The notes beneath the pieces are model-generated. The model saw only the letters and a program-made list of their open reading frames with translations, was not told the DNA's origin and searched no databases. Both the position numbers and the translations under genes were made by a program. Below, in pieces: positions 1 to 10,971 of a stretch of 64,000 bases of DNA (position 1 is the stretch's first letter; the number at the start of each line of letters is the position of its first letter). Source of the stretch: Mycolicibacterium confluentis (lineage in GTDB: Bacteria > Actinomycetota > Actinomycetes > Mycobacteriales > Mycobacteriaceae); NCBI RefSeq assembly GCF_010729895.1, contig NZ_AP022612.1, forward strand, positions 2,728,001 through 2,792,000. The letters run 5' to 3'.

Positions 1-284
1 CGGTGTTCCAGGCGACCACCTCGGGCGCATTGAGCAGATTCGGCACCTGCTGCGTCCAGTCCAGGAACTCGTCGAGGCGCTCGATGTAGTCCCACGTGGC
101 CCGCAGGATCACCAGGTCCGCTTTCAGGGTCTGTGGGTCATCCCAGGACAGCCATCGCGCCGCGAGGCCGCGCTGCCGCAGCGCAGCCACCAGGCCGTCG
201 TCGTCACCGTCCCCGTCAATGAGCTTCGGGCACCCCGCCAGAACGATCTTCGGATGGAACACGTCAGGCCGGGCCAGCTTCATG
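1..284 (-). CDS. ATP-grasp-like ligase, N-terminal part (runs off left edge)
   Basis: Only the first 94 codons lie in the window. The visible product opens with a Rossmann-like strand (PKIVLAGCPKL, residues 11-21), an acidic DGDGDDD stretch (23-29) and the block RATWDYIERLDEF (61-73). From memory that R-A-T-W-D-Y block is typical of a family near RimK/glutathione synthetase, ATP-grasp enzymes that join a carboxylate to an amine. The ATP-grasp domain itself would lie outside the window, so this is by resemblance only. The ATG at 284 is used; an in-frame GTG at 313 is possible but would nearly touch the divergent qor start 30 bp away. A TATCAT hexamer at 303-308 (minus strand) could be its -10. 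Confidence 0.6.
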
Positions 285-314
285 ACGGCATCATGGACAA
301 GGATGATAGTCACC

Positions 315-1289
315 ATGGACGCGATCGAAGTCAGCCGAACCGGCGGCCCCGAAGTTCTGGCCCTCGTCGACAAGCCGCAGCCCACCCCGGGACGGGGTCA
401 GGTTCTGATCAAGGCAGACGCCATCGGAATCAACTTCATCGACACCTATTTTCGGTCCGGACTGTATCCGCGGCCAGTGCCCTTCATCGTCGGCACCGAG
501 GTGTGCGGGACGGTGGCCGCCGTCGGTGACGACGTGGCCGCGCTGTCGATCGGTGACCGCGTGGTGACCGCGAACGCCGACGGCGCCTATGCGCAGTACT
601 GCACGGCCCCCGCCGATTTCGTCGCCTACGTGCCCGACGCCGTCCCCTCGGACGCCATCGCCTCGGCGCTGCTGAAGGGCATGACAGCGCACTACCTGAT
701 CAAGTCCGTGTACCCGATCACCCCGTCGGACACCGTCCTGGTGCACGCGGGCGCGGGCGGGGTCGGCCTGATCCTGACGCAGTGGGCGGTCAGCGTGGGC
801 ACCAAGGTGATCACGACGGCGTCGACGCCGGAGAAGGCCGAACTGTCCCGGCAGGCGGGCGCGTTCGAGGTGCTCGACTATCCGGAGGACCCCGCGGAGT
901 TCGCGGCCAAGGTGCGCGACCTCACCGACGGCGTGGGTGTGCAGGCCGTCTACGACGGGGTCGGGGCCAGCACGTTCGACGCGAGCATGGCCAGCCTGGC
1001 GGTGCGCGGCACCCTGGCGCTGTTCGGTGCCGCCAGTGGTCCGGTGCCCCCGGTGGACCCGCAGCGCCTCAATACCGCCGGATCGGTGTTCCTGACCCGG
1101 CCCAAGCTCGGCGACTTCACCCGCACGGCCGATGAGTTCGCCTGGCGGGCGGGTGAACTCATGGATGCGATTGCGGCCGGGACCATCGACGTCACGGTCA
1201 GCCAGAGGTACCCACTGGCCGAGGCGGAGCGGGCGCACCGCGATTTGCAGGGCCGCAAAACGGTGGGCTCGATCGTGCTGGTGCCCTGA
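315..1289 (+). CDS. qor: NADPH:quinone reductase, zeta-crystallin type
   Basis: A 324-residue member of the zinc-free medium-chain dehydrogenase/reductase superfamily. It would reduce quinones with NADPH in the cytosol. The N-terminal GroES-like half carries GxNFIDTYFRSG near residues 38-49. The cofactor-binding half has AGAGGVG at 145-151. No structural or catalytic zinc cysteines are seen, as expected for quinone reductases. The ATG at 315 is chosen because the protein family starts at this M-x-A-I-E-V; an in-frame ATG at 303 lies four codons upstream. It is convergent with ctaB, the two stops being 6 bp apart. The physiological substrate cannot be told from sequence. Confidence 0.88.
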   Translation: MDAIEVSRTGGPEVLALVDKPQPTPGRGQVLIKADAIGINFIDTYFRSGLYPRPVPFIVGTEVCGTVAAVGDDVAALSIGDRVVTANADGAYAQYCTAPADFVAYVPDAVPSDAIASALLKGMTAHYLIKSVYPITPSDTVLVHAGAGGVGLILTQWAVSVGTKVITTASTPEKAELSRQAGAFEVLDYPEDPAEFAAKVRDLTDGVGVQAVYDGVGASTFDASMASLAVRGTLALFGAASGPVPPVDPQRLNTAGSVFLTRPKLGDFTRTADEFAWRAGELMDAIAAGTIDVTVSQRYPLAEAERAHRDLQGRKTVGSIVLVP

Positions 1290-1295
1290 CCGGGC

Positions 1296-2213
1296 TCAGG
1301 ACAGCAGCGTGGGCAGAGCCAGCACCGAGTCCACGGCCAGTGCGCAGAAAACTGCGGCCAGGTAGTTGTTGGACTGCAGGAACAGCCGCAGCGGTTTGAC
1401 GGGTACGCCGCGGCGCACACCCGCGTAGAGCTGATGGGCCATCACCAGGAACCACGCGCCGGCCAGCACCGCGACCGCGAGGTAGAGCCATCCCGCCGCG
1501 GGCGCCAGCGCCAGCGTGGTCAACACCGTGAGCCAGGTGTACACCAGGATGTGGGTGGTCACCTGCTTCTCGGTGGCCACCGACGGCAGCATCGGCACCC
1601 CGGCAGCCGCGTAGTCGTCCTTGTAACGCATGGCCAACGCCCAGGTGTGCGGCGGCGTCCAGAAGAAGATGATCAGGAACATCACCAGCGCGGGCCAGCC
1701 GATCGTGCCCGTGACGGCCGACCAGCCGATCATCACCGGCATGCATCCCGCCGCGCCACCCCACACCACGTTCTGCGAGGTGCGACGTTTGAGCAGCAGG
1801 GTGTAGACGAAGACGTAGAACGCGATGGTGGCGACGGCCAGCACACCCGAGAGCAGGTTGCTCGTCCACCACAGCCAGAAGAACGACGCCACGGACAGCA
1901 CCAGTCCGAACACCAGCGCGTGCCGCGTGGGCACGGTCTCGCGGGCCAGCGGGCGAAGCGCTGTGCGCTTCATCACCTTGTCGATGTCGGCGTCGGCGAC
2001 GCAGTTCAGCGTGTTCGCGCCCGCCGCCGCCAGCCCACCACCGATGAGGGTGTTCAGGATCAGGATCGGGTTCACCGATCCGCGTTCGGCCAACAGCATG
2101 GCCGGGATCGTCGTGACCAGCAGGAGTTCGATGACTCTCGGCTTGGTCAACGCCAGATAGGCCAGCACGGTGGTGCGGATTCGGCTCCGCGCGACGCGCT
2201 CGCGGATGCTCAC
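1296..2213 (-). CDS. ctaB: Protoheme IX farnesyltransferase (heme O synthase)
   Basis: A 305-residue UbiA-superfamily membrane prenyltransferase. It attaches farnesyl diphosphate to heme B to give heme O, the precursor of heme A for the aa3 oxidase. The first Asp-rich prenyl-diphosphate site is N70-x3-D74-x3-D78; the second is around YKDDY (198-202), preceded by the family's WTPPH (186-190). Several hydrophobic segments alternate between residues 30 and 300. The GTG start is preceded by GAGGAG 11 bases upstream. It is divergent from tkt, and that 196-bp gap holds no other gene. A TACCAT hexamer at 2274-2279 (minus strand) is a possible -10. Confidence 0.95.
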   Translation of the reverse strand: MSIRERVARSRIRTTVLAYLALTKPRVIELLLVTTIPAMLLAERGSVNPILILNTLIGGGLAAAGANTLNCVADADIDKVMKRTALRPLARETVPTRHALVFGLVLSVASFFWLWWTSNLLSGVLAVATIAFYVFVYTLLLKRRTSQNVVWGGAAGCMPVMIGWSAVTGTIGWPALVMFLIIFFWTPPHTWALAMRYKDDYAAAGVPMLPSVATEKQVTTHILVYTWLTVLTTLALAPAAGWLYLAVAVLAGAWFLVMAHQLYAGVRRGVPVKPLRLFLQSNNYLAAVFCALAVDSVLALPTLLS

Positions 2214-2353
2214 GCAGTTAACTCCTCATGAAAGCGATTGGTCGCGGCAGCCTCGCAGCTTCTACTACGAACGATGGTAGACCGCGGGCTCGCCATCTCC
2301 ACATCGCGGGTCCGTTCGGTGGATGCGGACTGCCGCGGCGGAATAGTTGACAC

Positions 2354-2359
2354 TAGGGT
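2354..2359 (+). promoter_or_regulatory. Candidate -10 element for the tkt operon
   Basis: TAGGGT fits the mycobacterial SigA-type -10 (TANNNT). It lies 50 bp before the tkt GTG, giving a short leader that contains the AAGGAG at 2397-2402. The TTGACA at 2347 overlaps too closely to be its -35. Confidence 0.4.
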
Positions 2360-2409
2360 TGAGCACAGCGCCCTGTCCGCCTGACATGCAGTTCCCAAGG
2401 AGTTCGGTA

Positions 2410-4500
2410 GTGACCACAGTCGAAGAGATCGCCGCATTGACGGTGCCCAACCATCCCGAGGATTGGACCGACGTCGATTCCCGGGCCGTTGACACCGTGC
2501 GCGTTCTGGCCGCGGACGCGGTGCAGAAGGTGGGCAACGGCCATCCGGGAACCGCGATGAGCCTGGCGCCGCTCGCCTACACGCTGTTCCAGCGTCAGAT
2601 GCGCCACGACCCGTCGGACACCCACTGGTTGGGCCGGGACCGGTTCATCCTGTCCTGCGGCCACTCCAGCCTGACGCTGTACCTGCAGCTGTACTTGGGC
2701 GGCTTCGGCCTGGAGTTGTCCGACATCGAGGCACTGCGGACCTGGGGCAGCAAGACGCCCGGCCATCCGGAGTTCCGGCACACCAAGGGTGTGGAGATCA
2801 CCACGGGCCCGCTGGGCCAGGGCCTGGCCTCCGCGGTGGGCATGGCCATGGCCGCCCGCTACGAGCGCGGCCTGTTCGACCCCGACGCCGCGCCCGGTGA
2901 AAGTCCGTTCGACCACTACATCTACGTGATCGCCTCTGACGGCGACATCGAAGAGGGCGTGACCAGCGAGGCGTCGTCATTGGCCGGCACACAGCAGCTG
3001 GGCAACCTGATCGTCTTCTATGACAAGAACCACATCTCGATCGAGCACGACACCGACATCGCGCTGTCCGAGGACGTCGCCGCGCGCTACCGCGCCTACG
3101 GCTGGCATGTCCAGGAGGTCGAGGGAGGCGAGAACGTGGTCGGCATCGAGGCCGCGATCGCCGAGGCCAAGAAGGTGACCGACAAGCCGTCGTTCATCGC
3201 GCTGCGCACGATCATCGGTTATCCCGCGCCCACCAAGATGAACACCGGTGGCGTGCACGGCGCGGCGCTCGGCGACGACGAGGTGGCGGCCACCAAGAAG
3301 GTCCTCGGGTTCGACCCGGAGAAGAGCTTCGAGGTCAGCGACGACGTCATCACCCACACCCGCCAGTTGGTGGGGCGTGGCAAGGAGGCGCACGACGCCT
3401 GGCAGCAGGATTTCGAGGCGTGGGCTCAGCGTGAGCCCGAGCGCAAGAAGCTGCTGGACCGGCTCCTGGCTCAAGAGCTCCCGGAGGGCTGGGACGCCGA
3501 CCTGACGCACTGGGAGCCGGGCAGCAAGTCCGTCGCCACCCGCGCGGCGTTCGGTCAGGTGCTCAACGACACCGCATCCAAGCTGCCTGAGCTGTGGGGC
3601 GGCTCGGCCGACCTCGCGGGCAGCAACAACACCACCATCAAGGGTGTGAAATCGTTTGGCCCGCCGTCGATCTCGACCGACGACTTCACCGCCGACCCGT
3701 ACGGCCGAGTGCTGCACTTCGGCATCCGCGAGCACGCGATGGGATCGATCCTGTCGGGCATCGTGCTGCACGGCCCGACGCGCGCCTTCGGCGGCACCTT
3801 CCTGCAGTTCTCCGACTACATGCGGCCCGCCGTGCGCCTGGCAGCCCTGATGGACATCGACACCATCTACATCTGGACGCACGATTCCATCGGCCTGGGT
3901 GAGGACGGACCGACCCACCAGCCCATCGAGCACCTCGCCGCACTCCGGGCCATCCCGAGGCTCGCGGTGGTGCGCCCCGGCGACCCGAACGAGACCGCCT
4001 ACGCCTGGCGCAGCATCATCGCGCGGGGCAACGGCAGCGGCCCGGTCGGTTTCATCCTGACGCGCCAGGGCGTCCCGGTGCTCGAGGGCACCGACGCCGA
4101 CGGTGTCGCCAAGGGCGGCTACGTGCTCGGCGGTGAGCAGGCCGCCGATGCCGACGTGCTGATCATCGCGACCGGTTCCGAACTGCAGCTCGCGGTCGAG
4201 GCCAAGAAGCTGTTGGCGGAGAAGGACATCACAGCCGCTGTGGTGTCGATGCCGTCCGTCGAGTGGTTCGAGAAGCAGCCCCGCGAATACCGGGATTCGG
4301 TGCTGCCGCCCGATGTTTCGGCCCGCGTCGCCGTAGAGGCCGGCGTGGCCATGCCGTGGCACCGCTACGTCGGTGACACCGGCGAGATCATCTCGATCGA
4401 GCACTACGGCGAGTCGGCTGACGACAAGACCCTGTTCCGCGAATTCGGTTTCACCGCAGAAGCCGTCGTCGCCGCCGCCGAACGCGCAATGAACAACTAG
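2410..4500 (+). CDS. tkt: Transketolase
   Basis: A 696-residue thiamine-diphosphate enzyme. It moves two-carbon ketol units between sugar phosphates in the non-oxidative pentose phosphate pathway. The ThDP/Mg motif GDIEEG starts near residue 178, the catalytic Glu region GIREHAMG near 438, and the [15 protein letters not shown] loop near 491. Length matches mycobacterial transketolases (about 700). The start is the GTG at 2410, seven bases after AAGGAG; a longer TTG start at 2347 is rejected because it has no ribosome site and overlaps promoter-like sequence. It heads a plus-strand pentose-phosphate operon, with tal 47 bp downstream. Confidence 0.96.
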   Translation: MTTVEEIAALTVPNHPEDWTDVDSRAVDTVRVLAADAVQKVGNGHPGTAMSLAPLAYTLFQRQMRHDPSDTHWLGRDRFILSCGHSSLTLYLQLYLGGFGLELSDIEALRTWGSKTPGHPEFRHTKGVEITTGPLGQGLASAVGMAMAARYERGLFDPDAAPGESPFDHYIYVIASDGDIEEGVTSEASSLAGTQQLGNLIVFYDKNHISIEHDTDIALSEDVAARYRAYGWHVQEVEGGENVVGIEAAIAEAKKVTDKPSFIALRTIIGYPAPTKMNTGGVHGAALGDDEVAATKKVLGFDPEKSFEVSDDVITHTRQLVGRGKEAHDAWQQDFEAWAQREPERKKLLDRLLAQELPEGWDADLTHWEPGSKSVATRAAFGQVLNDTASKLPELWGGSADLAGSNNTTIKGVKSFGPPSISTDDFTADPYGRVLHFGIREHAMGSILSGIVLHGPTRAFGGTFLQFSDYMRPAVRLAALMDIDTIYIWTHDSIGLGEDGPTHQPIEHLAALRAIPRLAVVRPGDPNETAYAWRSIIARGNGSGPVGFILTRQGVPVLEGTDADGVAKGGYVLGGEQAADADVLIIATGSELQLAVEAKKLLAEKDITAAVVSMPSVEWFEKQPREYRDSVLPPDVSARVAVEAGVAMPWHRYVGDTGEIISIEHYGESADDKTLFREFGFTAEAVVAAAERAMNN

Positions 4501-4547
4501 GGACCAACGGAGGCGTTGGGCTCTTCGAGAGGATGAGAGAAGGCATC

Positions 4548-5666
4548 ATGACCCAGAATCCCAACCTGGCAGCACTGAGCGCTGCGGGCGTGTCGGTGTG
4601 GCTCGACGACCTGTCCCGGGACCGCCTGCAGACCGGCAACCTTCAGGAGCTGATCGACACCAAGAGTGTGGTCGGGGTGACCACCAACCCGTCGATCTTC
4701 CAGGCCGCGCTGTCGAAGGGGCACGCCTACGACGACCAGGTCAAGGAATTGGCCTCCCGGGGTGCCGACGTCGACGCGACGATCCGGACGGTCACCACGG
4801 ACGACGTGCGCAACGCGTGTGACGTGTTGGCCAAGCAGTACGAGCTCTCCGACGGCGTCGACGGCCGGGTCTCGATCGAGGTGGACCCGCGCCTGGCGCA
4901 CGACACCGACAAGACGATCCTGCAGGCCGTCGAGTTGTGGAAGATCGTCGATCGGCCCAATCTGCTGATCAAGATTCCGGCCACGCTGGCCGGTCTGCCC
5001 GCCATCACGGCGGTGATCGCCGAGGGCATCTCGGTCAACGTCACGCTGATCTTCTCGGTCGAGCGCCACCGCGCGGTCATGGACGCCTACCTGGCGGGCC
5101 TCGAGGCCGCCAAGGAGGCGGGCCATGACCTCTCCAAGATCCACTCGGTGGCCTCGTTCTTCGTCTCCCGCGTCGACACCGAGATCGACGCGCGACTGGA
5201 GAAGATCGGCACCGACGTCGCCCTGGACACCCGCGGTCAGGCCGGCGTCGCCAACGCACGACTGGCGTACGCGGCCTACCAGGAGGTCTTCGAGCAGGGC
5301 AGCCGGTTCGCCGCGCTGGCCGAGCAGGGTGCGCGGGTGCAGCGGCCGCTGTGGGCGTCCACGGGTGTGAAGAACCCCGACTACTCCGACACGTTGTACG
5401 TCACGCATCTGGTGGCACCCAACACCGTGAACACCATGCCCGAGAAGACCATGGACGCGGTGGCCGACCACGGCGAGATCACCGGTGACACCATCACTGG
5501 GACCGCCGAGACCTCTCAGATCATCTTCGACAAGCTGGCCTCGGTCGGGGTCGACGTGCCGGATGTGTTCAAGGTGCTCGAGGACGAGGGCGTCGAGAAG
5601 TTCGAAAAGTCGTGGCAGGAGTTGATCGACGCCACCCAAGAGCAGCTCGACGCCGCGGCGAAATGA
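4548..5666 (+). CDS. tal: Transaldolase
   Basis: A 372-residue transaldolase of the long actinobacterial type. It transfers a dihydroxyacetone unit from sedoheptulose 7-phosphate to glyceraldehyde 3-phosphate. The Schiff-base lysine is K142 in NLLIKIPAT, and GVTTNPSIF is the N-terminal signature. The ATG at 4548 follows GAGAAGG (4537-4543); an ATG at 4533 in the same frame lacks a comparable site. Its stop overlaps the zwf start as ATGA, so translation is probably coupled. Confidence 0.96.
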   Translation: MTQNPNLAALSAAGVSVWLDDLSRDRLQTGNLQELIDTKSVVGVTTNPSIFQAALSKGHAYDDQVKELASRGADVDATIRTVTTDDVRNACDVLAKQYELSDGVDGRVSIEVDPRLAHDTDKTILQAVELWKIVDRPNLLIKIPATLAGLPAITAVIAEGISVNVTLIFSVERHRAVMDAYLAGLEAAKEAGHDLSKIHSVASFFVSRVDTEIDARLEKIGTDVALDTRGQAGVANARLAYAAYQEVFEQGSRFAALAEQGARVQRPLWASTGVKNPDYSDTLYVTHLVAPNTVNTMPEKTMDAVADHGEITGDTITGTAETSQIIFDKLASVGVDVPDVFKVLEDEGVEKFEKSWQELIDATQEQLDAAAK

Positions 5667-7201
5667 GCAGCACCACGGCGGCGTGGGTGAATCCGCTGCG
5701 GGACAGGCGCGACAAGCGAATGCCCCATATTGCGGGCCCCTGCGCCGTCGTGATCTTCGGTGTGACGGGCGATCTGGCCCGTAAGAAGCTGATGCCGGCC
5801 ATCTACGACCTGGCCAACCGTGGGCTGCTGCCCCCGCAGTTCGCCCTGGTGGGTTTCGCCCGCCGGGAGTGGGCCGACGAGCACTTCAGCGATGTGGTGC
5901 GCGAGGCGGTGGAGCAGCACGCCCGGACACCGTTCCGCCAGGAGGTCTGGGACCGACTGTCGGAGGGAATCCGCTTCGTACACGGCGACTTCGACGACGA
6001 GTCCGCCTTCGAGCGGCTCGCCGAACGCCTGCGCAACCTCGATGAAGAGCGCGGCACGGGCGGCAATCATGCGTTCTACCTGTCGATCCCGCCTGCGGCG
6101 TTCCCGGTGGTCTGCGAGCAGCTGTCGAAGTCGGGCTTGGCGCGCAACCACGACGGATGCTGGAACCGCGTGGTCATCGAGAAGCCCTTCGGCCACGACC
6201 TGACCAGCGCCGAATCGCTCAACGAGGTGGTCAACAGCGTCTTCCCGGAGTCGTCGGTGTTCCGCATCGACCACTACCTGGGCAAGGAGACCGTGCAGAA
6301 CCTCCTCGCCCTGCGGTTCGCCAACGAGATGTTCGAGCCGATCTGGAACGCGCACTACGTCGATCACGTCCAGATCACCATGGCCGAGGACATCGGATTG
6401 GGCGGCCGCGCAGGCTATTACGACGGCATCGGGGCCGCGCGGGACGTGATCCAGAATCACCTGCTGCAGCTTCTGGCGCTGACCGCGATGGAGGAACCGG
6501 TCAACTTCTCCCCCGCGGAACTGCAGGCCGAGAAGATCAAAGTGCTCTCGGCCACCCGACTGGTGGAACCGCTGGACCAGACGACCTCGCGGGGCCAGTA
6601 CACGGCCGGTTGGCAGGGCAGCGAGAAGGTGATGGGCCTGCTCGACGAAGAGGGCTTCTCCACGACTTCCACCACCGAAACGTTCGCGGCGATCACGCTC
6701 GATGTGGACACCCGCCGATGGGCGGGCGTCCCGTTCTATCTGCGCACCGGAAAACGCCTCGGCCGCAGGGTCACCGAGATCGCGCTGGTGTTCAAGCGGC
6801 CGCCCCATCTGCCGTTCGACGCCACCATGACCGAGGAACTCGGTAAGAACGCTCTGGTGATCCGGGTCCAACCGGATGAGGGCATCACCTTGAGATTCGG
6901 CTCCAAGGTGCCCGGCAACCAGATGGAGGTCCGGGACGTCAACATGGACTTCTCCTACGGCGCGGCCTTCGCCGAGGAGTCCCCGGAGGCCTACGAGCGC
7001 CTGATCCTCGACGTACTTCTGGGGGAACCGTCGCTCTTCCCGGTCAACGCCGAGGTCGAACTGTCGTGGAAGATACTGGATCCCGCGCTCGAGAACTGGG
7101 CCGCGAACGGACACCCCGATCCGTATGTGTCCGGCGGTTGGGGCCCGGAGTCGGCATTCGAGATGCTGCGCCGTGACGGCAGGGAATGGAGACGCCCATG
7201 A
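5663..7201 (+). CDS. zwf: Glucose-6-phosphate 1-dehydrogenase
   Basis: A 512-residue enzyme making 6-phosphogluconolactone and NADPH, the entry step of the oxidative pentose phosphate pathway. The dinucleotide fold has GVTGDLA at 33-39, and the substrate/catalytic motif is RIDHYLGKE at 201-209. The chosen ATG overlaps the tal stop (ATGA); in-frame codons further upstream translate to Arg-rich sequence unlike the family. It is followed by opcA, whose product is the known partner in actinobacteria. Corresponds to the gene called zwf2 in M. tuberculosis. Confidence 0.96.
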   Translation: MSSTTAAWVNPLRDRRDKRMPHIAGPCAVVIFGVTGDLARKKLMPAIYDLANRGLLPPQFALVGFARREWADEHFSDVVREAVEQHARTPFRQEVWDRLSEGIRFVHGDFDDESAFERLAERLRNLDEERGTGGNHAFYLSIPPAAFPVVCEQLSKSGLARNHDGCWNRVVIEKPFGHDLTSAESLNEVVNSVFPESSVFRIDHYLGKETVQNLLALRFANEMFEPIWNAHYVDHVQITMAEDIGLGGRAGYYDGIGAARDVIQNHLLQLLALTAMEEPVNFSPAELQAEKIKVLSATRLVEPLDQTTSRGQYTAGWQGSEKVMGLLDEEGFSTTSTTETFAAITLDVDTRRWAGVPFYLRTGKRLGRRVTEIALVFKRPPHLPFDATMTEELGKNALVIRVQPDEGITLRFGSKVPGNQMEVRDVNMDFSYGAAFAEESPEAYERLILDVLLGEPSLFPVNAEVELSWKILDPALENWAANGHPDPYVSGGWGPESAFEMLRRDGREWRRP

Positions 7202-8109
7202 TCGTCGACCTGCCCGACACCACCACCAGCGACGTCAACAGGCGCCTTGTCGCACTGCGCGAGGAGGGCGGTGCGGTCACGCTGGGCCGTGTGCTCACAC
7301 TCGTGATCGCGCCCGACTCCGAGTCGATGGTTGAGGAGTCGATCGAGGCGGCCAACCATGCCAGCCGTGAGCACCCCTGTCGCGTGATCCTGGTGACGCC
7401 AAAGGACCGACGAGCGGCCGAACCGCGACTGGACGCCGAGATCCGGGTCGGTGCGGATTCCGGGGCCGGTGAGGTTGTCGTACTGCGTCTTTCGGGAGCG
7501 CTGGCCAACCACGCTGACAGCGTGGTGATCCCGTTCCTGCTGCCCGACACCCCCGTCGTCGCCTGGTGGCCGGATTTGGCGCCGGCGTCTCCCGCCCAGG
7601 ATCCGTTGGGCCGATTGGCCGTCCGCCGCATCACCGACGCCACCAACGCCGCCGACCCCTTGGAGGCGATCAGAAGCCGCCTCGACGGCTACACCCCCGG
7701 TGACACCGACCTGTCCTGGAGTCGGATCACCTACTGGCGGGCGCTTCTGACCGCGGCCGTGGACTTGGCGCCGCATGAGCCCATCCAGTCCGCCATGCTC
7801 TCCGGTCTGGCGACCGAGCCCGCCCTGGACATCCTGGCCGGGTGGCTGGCCACCAGGATCGACGGACCGGTGACCCGCAGAGTCGGTGAGTTGAAGGTCG
7901 AGTTGCGGCGCGAGTCGGAGACCATCACGCTGCAGCGCCCGCAGGAGGGCATCACCGCGACGCTGTCACGCACGAACCGCCCGGACGCGCTGCTGCCGTT
8001 GGCACGCCGCGAACCTCGGGACTGCCTGGCCGAGGATCTGCGCCGCATCGATGCCGACGAGATCTATCACGACGCCCTGCATGGGCTGAGCAAGGTGAAG
8101 TACGTATGA
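7198..8109 (+). CDS. opcA: Glucose-6-phosphate dehydrogenase assembly protein OpcA
   Basis: A 303-residue OpcA-family protein. In cyanobacteria and actinobacteria OpcA activates or assembles G6P dehydrogenase; it has no catalytic motifs of its own. The start [10 protein letters not shown] and the internal VVAWWPD and [14 protein letters not shown] blocks match the mycobacterial family, and the length is the same as I recall for M. tuberculosis. The ATG at 7198 overlaps the zwf stop and its own stop overlaps pgl, both as ATGA. Stoichiometric production with Zwf through coupled translation is an inference from that layout. Confidence 0.94.
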   Translation: MIVDLPDTTTSDVNRRLVALREEGGAVTLGRVLTLVIAPDSESMVEESIEAANHASREHPCRVILVTPKDRRAAEPRLDAEIRVGADSGAGEVVVLRLSGALANHADSVVIPFLLPDTPVVAWWPDLAPASPAQDPLGRLAVRRITDATNAADPLEAIRSRLDGYTPGDTDLSWSRITYWRALLTAAVDLAPHEPIQSAMLSGLATEPALDILAGWLATRIDGPVTRRVGELKVELRRESETITLQRPQEGITATLSRTNRPDALLPLARREPRDCLAEDLRRIDADEIYHDALHGLSKVKYV

Positions 8110-8852
8110 GCGAATCCGTGGTCGAAATCTATTCCGATGCAGGCGAAGTCGCCGACGCTGCCGGCGCCCGCCTGATCGGCGCCATCACGGGGGCGATCGC
8201 CGACCGCGGGCAGGCCCACATCGTGCTGACCGGTGGCGGCACGGGCGTGGCCCTGCTGCGCCACGTCGCCGAGCACGGCCAGGACATCGACTGGTCGGCG
8301 GTGCACCTGTACTGGGGCGACGAACGCTACCTCCCCGAACGCGACGATGAGCGCAACGCCAAGCAGGCCCGTGAGGCGCTCGTGGAGAAGGTCGACATTC
8401 CTGCCCGCAACGTCCATCCGATGGCGGCCTCCGACGGCGAGTTCGGGGACGACATCGACGCGGCCGCACTGGCCTACGAGCAGGTGCTGGCCGCCAACGC
8501 GCCCGACGGTGATCCGACTCCCCTCTTCGACGTCCACCTGCTCGGGATGGGCGGTGAGGGCCACATCAACTCGCTGTTCCCCTACACCGCGGCTGTGGCG
8601 GAGACCTCGCGCATGGTGGTCGCCGTGACCGACTCTCCGAAACCGCCGCCAAGGCGGATCACCTTGACCCTGCCCGCGATTCAGCGCTCCCGTGAGGTGT
8701 GGTTGGTGGTGGCCGGTGCGGCGAAGGCCGATGCGGTCGCCGCCGCAATCGGCGGCGCAAAGCCCAGCGACATCCCCGCCGCGGGCGCGATCGGCCGGGA
8801 GCGCACCGTGTGGCTTCTGGACACTGAGGCCGCTTCAGCCCTGCCCGGCTGA
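8106..8852 (+). CDS. pgl: 6-phosphogluconolactonase
   Basis: A 248-residue Pgl/DevB-family protein. It hydrolyses 6-phosphogluconolactone made by Zwf. The family blocks LTGGGTG (near 39), WGDERYLP (near 76) and [15 protein letters not shown] (near 147) are present. It completes the operon after opcA, overlapping its stop by ATGA. It is convergent with lutC, only 2 bp separating the stops, so any terminator must lie inside coding sequence. Confidence 0.95.
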   Translation: MSESVVEIYSDAGEVADAAGARLIGAITGAIADRGQAHIVLTGGGTGVALLRHVAEHGQDIDWSAVHLYWGDERYLPERDDERNAKQAREALVEKVDIPARNVHPMAASDGEFGDDIDAAALAYEQVLAANAPDGDPTPLFDVHLLGMGGEGHINSLFPYTAAVAETSRMVVAVTDSPKPPPRRITLTLPAIQRSREVWLVVAGAAKADAVAAAIGGAKPSDIPAAGAIGRERTVWLLDTEAASALPG

Positions 8853-8854
8853 GT

Positions 8855-9475
8855 TCAGCCCGCGACGATCACGTGCAGCGTGCGTGGCCCGTGCACGCCC
8901 TCCACCCGGTCGAGTTCGATGTCACTGGTCGCACTGGGCCCGCTGATCCAGGTCAGAGGTCTGGTGTGCACACCCGATTCGACCAGGCGCGCAACGGCTT
9001 CCGGGACGTCGGTGACAATCTGCTCGACGGCCACCACGCAGACGTGCACATCGGGCACGAGGCTCAGTGCGCGTCTTCCCTGGCCGGGCCCATGGTCCAG
9101 CACGATGGTGCCGGTGTTGGCGATGCCGACCGTCGCCGCGGTCACGACGGCGTCCACACGGTCGAGTTCGGTGGCGCTCAGGCCGGTGTCCTCGAGCCAG
9201 GAGGTGCTGCCCCACCGCATCCGGGCCTGTGTGTCGGCGATGACGATGGCCGCCCCGACGCGCCGCAGCGCCGACTCGATCGCATCCGCGACGTCGGGTG
9301 TCGCCACCCTCTGCACCGTGGCGCGATAGTCGGCGGTGCGTTCGGCGAACCTGGCCACCACATCCTCGGCGCCGGTGCTGACCGCCCGCCCATACTCCCA
9401 CGACACGCCCGCGACGACGGGGCGGTCCGACAGCGCGGCCCGGACACGGCCGAGGATCTCGTCGCGCGCGCTCAC
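8855..9475 (-). CDS. lutC: LutC-like LUD-domain protein (lactate utilisation)
   Basis: A 206-residue LUD-domain protein, third gene of a lutABC set that in Bacillus supports growth on L-lactate. Conserved blocks are GIANTGTIVL and GPSATSDIE near the C terminus. The start is the GTG at 9475, overlapping the lutB stop as GTGA; upstream codons in this frame are lutB shadow. The role of LutC is probably structural or regulatory within an oxidase complex, since it lacks iron-sulfur cysteines. Confidence 0.86.
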   Translation of the reverse strand: MSARDEILGRVRAALSDRPVVAGVSWEYGRAVSTGAEDVVARFAERTADYRATVQRVATPDVADAIESALRRVGAAIVIADTQARMRWGSTSWLEDTGLSATELDRVDAVVTAATVGIANTGTIVLDHGPGQGRRALSLVPDVHVCVVAVEQIVTDVPEAVARLVESGVHTRPLTWISGPSATSDIELDRVEGVHGPRTLHVIVAG

Positions 9476-10971
9476 TGCCCCTCCTCCGTGCGTCCGCCGT
9501 CGGTGCGTTCCCACCACGATCGGAACGACTCGGTCGGCGGCACCGGGACGTCACGCGAACCGGACCATCGACTGGCCGGCCACGGCAGCCTGCGCAGCAC
9601 TTTCTTTGATCCGAACAGCCTGCTGCGCAACGTCTTCCCACCCAGCTCGGCCGCCACTTGGGCGGTCTCGAAGCGACGATGGTCGGCGAACAGCCAACTC
9701 GCGGCCGTCATGCCGAGGCTCTCTCCCGACGGCAGGCCACCCCGACTCTCGTCGACCACCCGGGTCCGCAGGTGCACCAGCAGTGCCGGGATGTCGATGC
9801 GCACGGGGCACACGTCGAAGCAGGCGCCGCACAGGCTCGACGCGTACGGCAGGGATTTGTCGACATCACTTGTGGTGCCGCGCAGTTGCGGGGTCAGCAC
9901 GGCGCCGATCGGCCCCGGGTACACCGATCCGTAGGAGTGGCCGCCGGCCCGCTCGTACACCGGGCAGACGTTGAGGCAGGCCGAGCAGCGGATGCATCGC
10001 AGCGCCTGACGGCCGACGGTGTCGGCGAGCGCCGCGGTCCGGCCGTTGTCGACCAGGACGATGTGCATGTCCTGCGGTCCGTCGCCGTCGGCGGGACCGG
10101 TCCAGATGGACGTGTACGGGTTCTCGCGTTCGCCGGTGCTGCTGCGCGGCAACACCTGCAGCATGACCTCGAGGTCACGCCAGGACGGCAGCACCTTCTC
10201 GATACCGACGACGGAGATCAGGGTCTTGGGCAGGGTCAGGCACATTCGGCCGTTGCCCTCGGACTCGACGACCACGAGGCTGCCGGTCTCGGCGATCGCG
10301 AAGTTGGCGCCGGAGATCGCGACCTCGGCGCGCAGGAACTTCTCCCGCAGGTGCAGGCGTGCGGCCTCGGCGAGTCGCTTCGGTTCGTCGGTGAGGTCGG
10401 CGGGTGCGGGCCTGCCGACCTTGTGCATCTCCCGCAGGAAGATCTCGCGGACCTCGGCGCGGTTGCGGTGGATCGCAGGCACCAGGATGTGGCTGGGCCA
10501 GTCGTCGCCGAGTTGCACGATCAGTTCGGCGAGATCGGTCTCCCAGGCGGCGATTCCGACGTTGGCCAGTGCCTCGTTGAGCTCGATCTCCTGGGTCGCC
10601 ATCGACTTGACCTTGACCACCTCGGTGGCGCCTGCCGCACGCACCAGGTCGACGACGATGCGGTTGGCCTCCTCGGCGTCGCGGGCCCAGTGCACGGTGG
10701 AACCTGCGGCCGTCGCATTGGCCTCGAACGCCTCCAGGTGCTCGTCGAGGCGCAGCAGCGCGTTGTCCTTGATGGCCTCGGCGGCCAGCCGCAACTGCTC
10801 CCAGTTGGGCAGTTCGGCGACGACGTTGGCGCGTTTGGTGCGGATTGTGGCGGTGGCGTGGGCCAGGTTGCGGCGCTGCACCGTGTTCTTCAGCGCGGCC
10901 TCGGCGGCCACCTGGAACTTGGGCATGCCGAGGAAGGCCGCGGTCACGCCGACGTGCGGGTGGCCGGTCAT
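9472..10971 (-). CDS. lutB: LutB-like iron-sulfur protein
   Basis: A 499-residue protein with an N-terminal LUD domain and a C-terminal ferredoxin-like region holding two 4Fe-4S motifs (CIRCSACLNVCP and CGACFDVCP), then a DUF3390-like tail. In the LutABC complex it would pass electrons from L-lactate oxidation. The ATG at 10971 overlaps the lutA stop as ATGA, which fixes the start although the frame stays open for 74 more codons. The order lutA-lutB-lutC and the overlaps indicate one transcript. Confidence 0.9.
   Translation of the reverse strand: MTGHPHVGVTAAFLGMPKFQVAAEAALKNTVQRRNLAHATATIRTKRANVVAELPNWEQLRLAAEAIKDNALLRLDEHLEAFEANATAAGSTVHWARDAEEANRIVVDLVRAAGATEVVKVKSMATQEIELNEALANVGIAAWETDLAELIVQLGDDWPSHILVPAIHRNRAEVREIFLREMHKVGRPAPADLTDEPKRLAEAARLHLREKFLRAEVAISGANFAIAETGSLVVVESEGNGRMCLTLPKTLISVVGIEKVLPSWRDLEVMLQVLPRSSTGERENPYTSIWTGPADGDGPQDMHIVLVDNGRTAALADTVGRQALRCIRCSACLNVCPVYERAGGHSYGSVYPGPIGAVLTPQLRGTTSDVDKSLPYASSLCGACFDVCPVRIDIPALLVHLRTRVVDESRGGLPSGESLGMTAASWLFADHRRFETAQVAAELGGKTLRSRLFGSKKVLRRLPWPASRWSGSRDVPVPPTESFRSWWERTDGGRTEEGQ

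Noticed and set aside
2347..2409. A 21-codon N-terminal extension of transketolase from a TTG
   Set aside because: No ribosome site, sequence unlike the family, and it overlaps promoter-like elements; the GTG at 2410 has AAGGAG seven bases upstream.
2977..4404. A 475-codon minus-strand open frame antisense to tkt
   Set aside because: Shadow frame with no recognisable family; tkt carries all transketolase motifs.
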